Of a stretch of 22,342 bases of DNA, positions 21,137 to 22,342 are shown one piece after another (the first letter of the stretch is position 1; the number at the start of each line of letters is the position of its first letter). This DNA comes from an uncultured Clostridia bacterium (GTDB lineage: Bacteria > Bacillota > Clostridia > Christensenellales > Aristaeellaceae). The stretch lies in the NCBI GenBank assembly GCA_937906775.1, contig CALCUD010000078.1, forward strand, positions 1-22,342, given 5' to 3'. The translations under genes were made by a program, and so were the position numbers. The notes under the pieces were generated by a model. That model made no database searches. It was not told the DNA's origin and worked only from the letters and a program-made list of their open reading frames with translations.

Positions 21137-22342
21137 TCATCGCGTCAGCTTGTGCATCCAGCGGTAGCTGTTCACCTCAAACACCGCGACGACGCATTTG
21201 AGCAGCTGGTCGCTCTTTAGGCACAAAAACACCCACACGGGCGGAAGATGCCACACAAACTGAGCCAGCGCCGAAAGGGTGATTACCACGCCCCATTGGA
21301 ACACGAGATCGTTGTAAAACACGAATTTCGTATGCCCGCCGCCGCGCACGATGCCGGTGAGCGCAGGCGCCTGATAGGACGACCCAACGACGGTAACGGA
21401 CAAAACGGCGATAAACTGGCGCGCGATTTCTCTGGTTTCCTCGATTTCAAGGCTGTAAAGCCGGATAATCGGCTCGCGCACCGCAAACAGGACAGAGCCA
21501 GTCACGACGCCCGTCAAAAGAAACATAATCTGCATACTGCGCACGTATTCGCGCAGCTTTTTCATGTCGCCCTCGCCCACGAGCTTTCCGGTAATCACGC
21601 CCGCAGCGTTGCCTCCGCCGTAAGCGAACACGGAAATCATGCCGAACAGCGACGAAGCTACCGCGTTGGCGGCAATGGCGTTTTCGCCCATCCGACCGAT
21701 GATGGCGGTCTGGACGAACATCGCCATTCCCCACGACGCGCCCGCGAGCATGACGGGCGTGGCGTACTTGCGATAGTCGCGCCAAAGCGCCGGTTCCGCT
21801 TTCAGAAGCTCGCGGGGCTTTACGCGCAGCTTCCGGTCGATTAGGAACATGTAAACCGTCGCCGCGATCAGTTCAAACGCGCGGGAGACGAGGGTGGCGA
21901 CCGCCGCTCCCTCCGCGCCCATCATGGGAAAGCCCAAATGCCCGAAAATCAGGCAGTAGTTCAGACCCATATTGATAAACAGCGACGACAGCATGACCGT
22001 GAAGCCCACGCGCACATTCTCCACCGAACGCATGGAAGCCAGTATCACCGTGCTCAGACCGTACAGCGGATAGGTATAGCGGATGATGCGCATGTATTTT
22101 ACGCCTTCCGCCACCGCGTCGTCTTCCTGACTCAGCAGCCTTAAAATGCCTTCCGGCGCGATAAACGCCGCCGCCATGAACGCAAGGCTGATCGCCAGAG
22201 CGACTTTCAGCCCGATGGAGGTGATGGGCTTGATGGGTTCCCGGTTTTTCGCGCCCCAGTACTGCGCAGCCAGAACCACCACGCCCTCGCCCGCGCTGCC
22301 TACGATCATCTGCAGAAGGAACTGTACCTGATTCACCAGCGA
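21137..22342 (-). CDS. MATE-family efflux transporter, partial (5' end beyond window)
   Basis: The frame is open to the right edge; 401 residues are visible, starting SLVNQVQFLLQMIVGSAGEG. The GTG in this segment is internal, since MATE proteins begin about 40-60 residues earlier. Typical features are AAQYWGAKN in the first half, GAEGAAVATLVSR, then the second half repeat GRMGENAIAANAVASSLF, GNAAGVITGKLVGEGD and APALTGIVRGGGHTKFVFYN. About eleven hydrophobic helices remain of the usual twelve. MATE proteins export drugs or toxic cations in exchange for Na+ or H+. It ends MHKLTR and converges on the nucleotidyltransferase gene at a shared terminator; two possible resistance genes side by side are noteworthy but not proof. 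Confidence 0.9.
   Translation of the reverse strand, partial: SLVNQVQFLLQMIVGSAGEGVVVLAAQYWGAKNREPIKPITSIGLKVALAISLAFMAAAFIAPEGILRLLSQEDDAVAEGVKYMRIIRYTYPLYGLSTVILASMRSVENVRVGFTVMLSSLFINMGLNYCLIFGHLGFPMMGAEGAAVATLVSRAFELIAATVYMFLIDRKLRVKPRELLKAEPALWRDYRKYATPVMLAGASWGMAMFVQTAIIGRMGENAIAANAVASSLFGMISVFAYGGGNAAGVITGKLVGEGDMKKLREYVRSMQIMFLLTGVVTGSVLFAVREPIIRLYSLEIEETREIARQFIAVLSVTVVGSSYQAPALTGIVRGGGHTKFVFYNDLVFQWGVVITLSALAQFVWHLPPVWVFLCLKSDQLLKCVVAVFEVNSYRWMHKLTR

Overview
This is a bacterial chromosome segment, most likely from a moderately GC-rich gut or rumen Clostridia-type Firmicute. The evidence is AGGAGG-type ribosome sites, BspA-like leucine-rich repeat proteins, an InlB-repeat surface protein with an LPPTG sorting signal, bacterial Ig-like (Big_2) domains and phage genes of Gram-positive type. 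The taxonomic call is inference; no rRNA gene is present.

Left part (1-9500) is accessory and mosaic. A BspA-like LRR gene runs off the left edge (1-1048, minus). A second, complete LRR gene (2485-3918, plus) carries eleven nearly identical 69-bp repeats. Between them lies the N-terminal half of a phage portal gene. A very GC-rich stretch with a cysteine-rich gene fragment follows, then an AT-rich gene for a 10-cysteine protein that seems to have lost its 5' end. A wall-anchored InlB-repeat protein (5177-6664) is bracketed by two copies of one hairpin repeat. Next comes a decayed phage operon on the minus strand: helicase C-terminal fragment, DNA cytosine methyltransferase (apparently intact), a 29-codon ORF, a frameshifted gene and a DUF1492 gene with one internal stop.

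Middle part (9556-19694) is an orderly minus-strand block with gaps of about 30-60 bases: CtpE-like P-type ATPase, small EamA-type transporter, secreted protein of 32-residue repeats, eukaryotic-type (GH13_8) glycogen branching enzyme, GH31 alpha-glycosidase and secreted transglutaminase-like/Big_2 protein, ending at a strong terminator. A good promoter lies just before the transporter gene, so the five downstream genes may be one unit centred on alpha-glucan metabolism.

Right part (19770-22342): a tRNA-Thr(GGT) gene with its own promoter and terminator, a dispersed repeat, a nucleotidyltransferase gene of drug-resistance type preceded by a possible leader peptide and competing hairpins, a bidirectional terminator and a MATE transporter gene cut by the window edge.

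The most unusual content is three families of dispersed palindromic repeats: a double-hairpin element (2158-2238, 9413-9493), a hairpin plus purine-rich tail element (2264-2355, 20001-20092), and a GGGGCTGTCTCA hairpin (5116-5163, 7015-7059). They sit at or beside the junctions of broken phage genes or flank a whole gene. I found no transposase, CRISPR array or complete mobile element.
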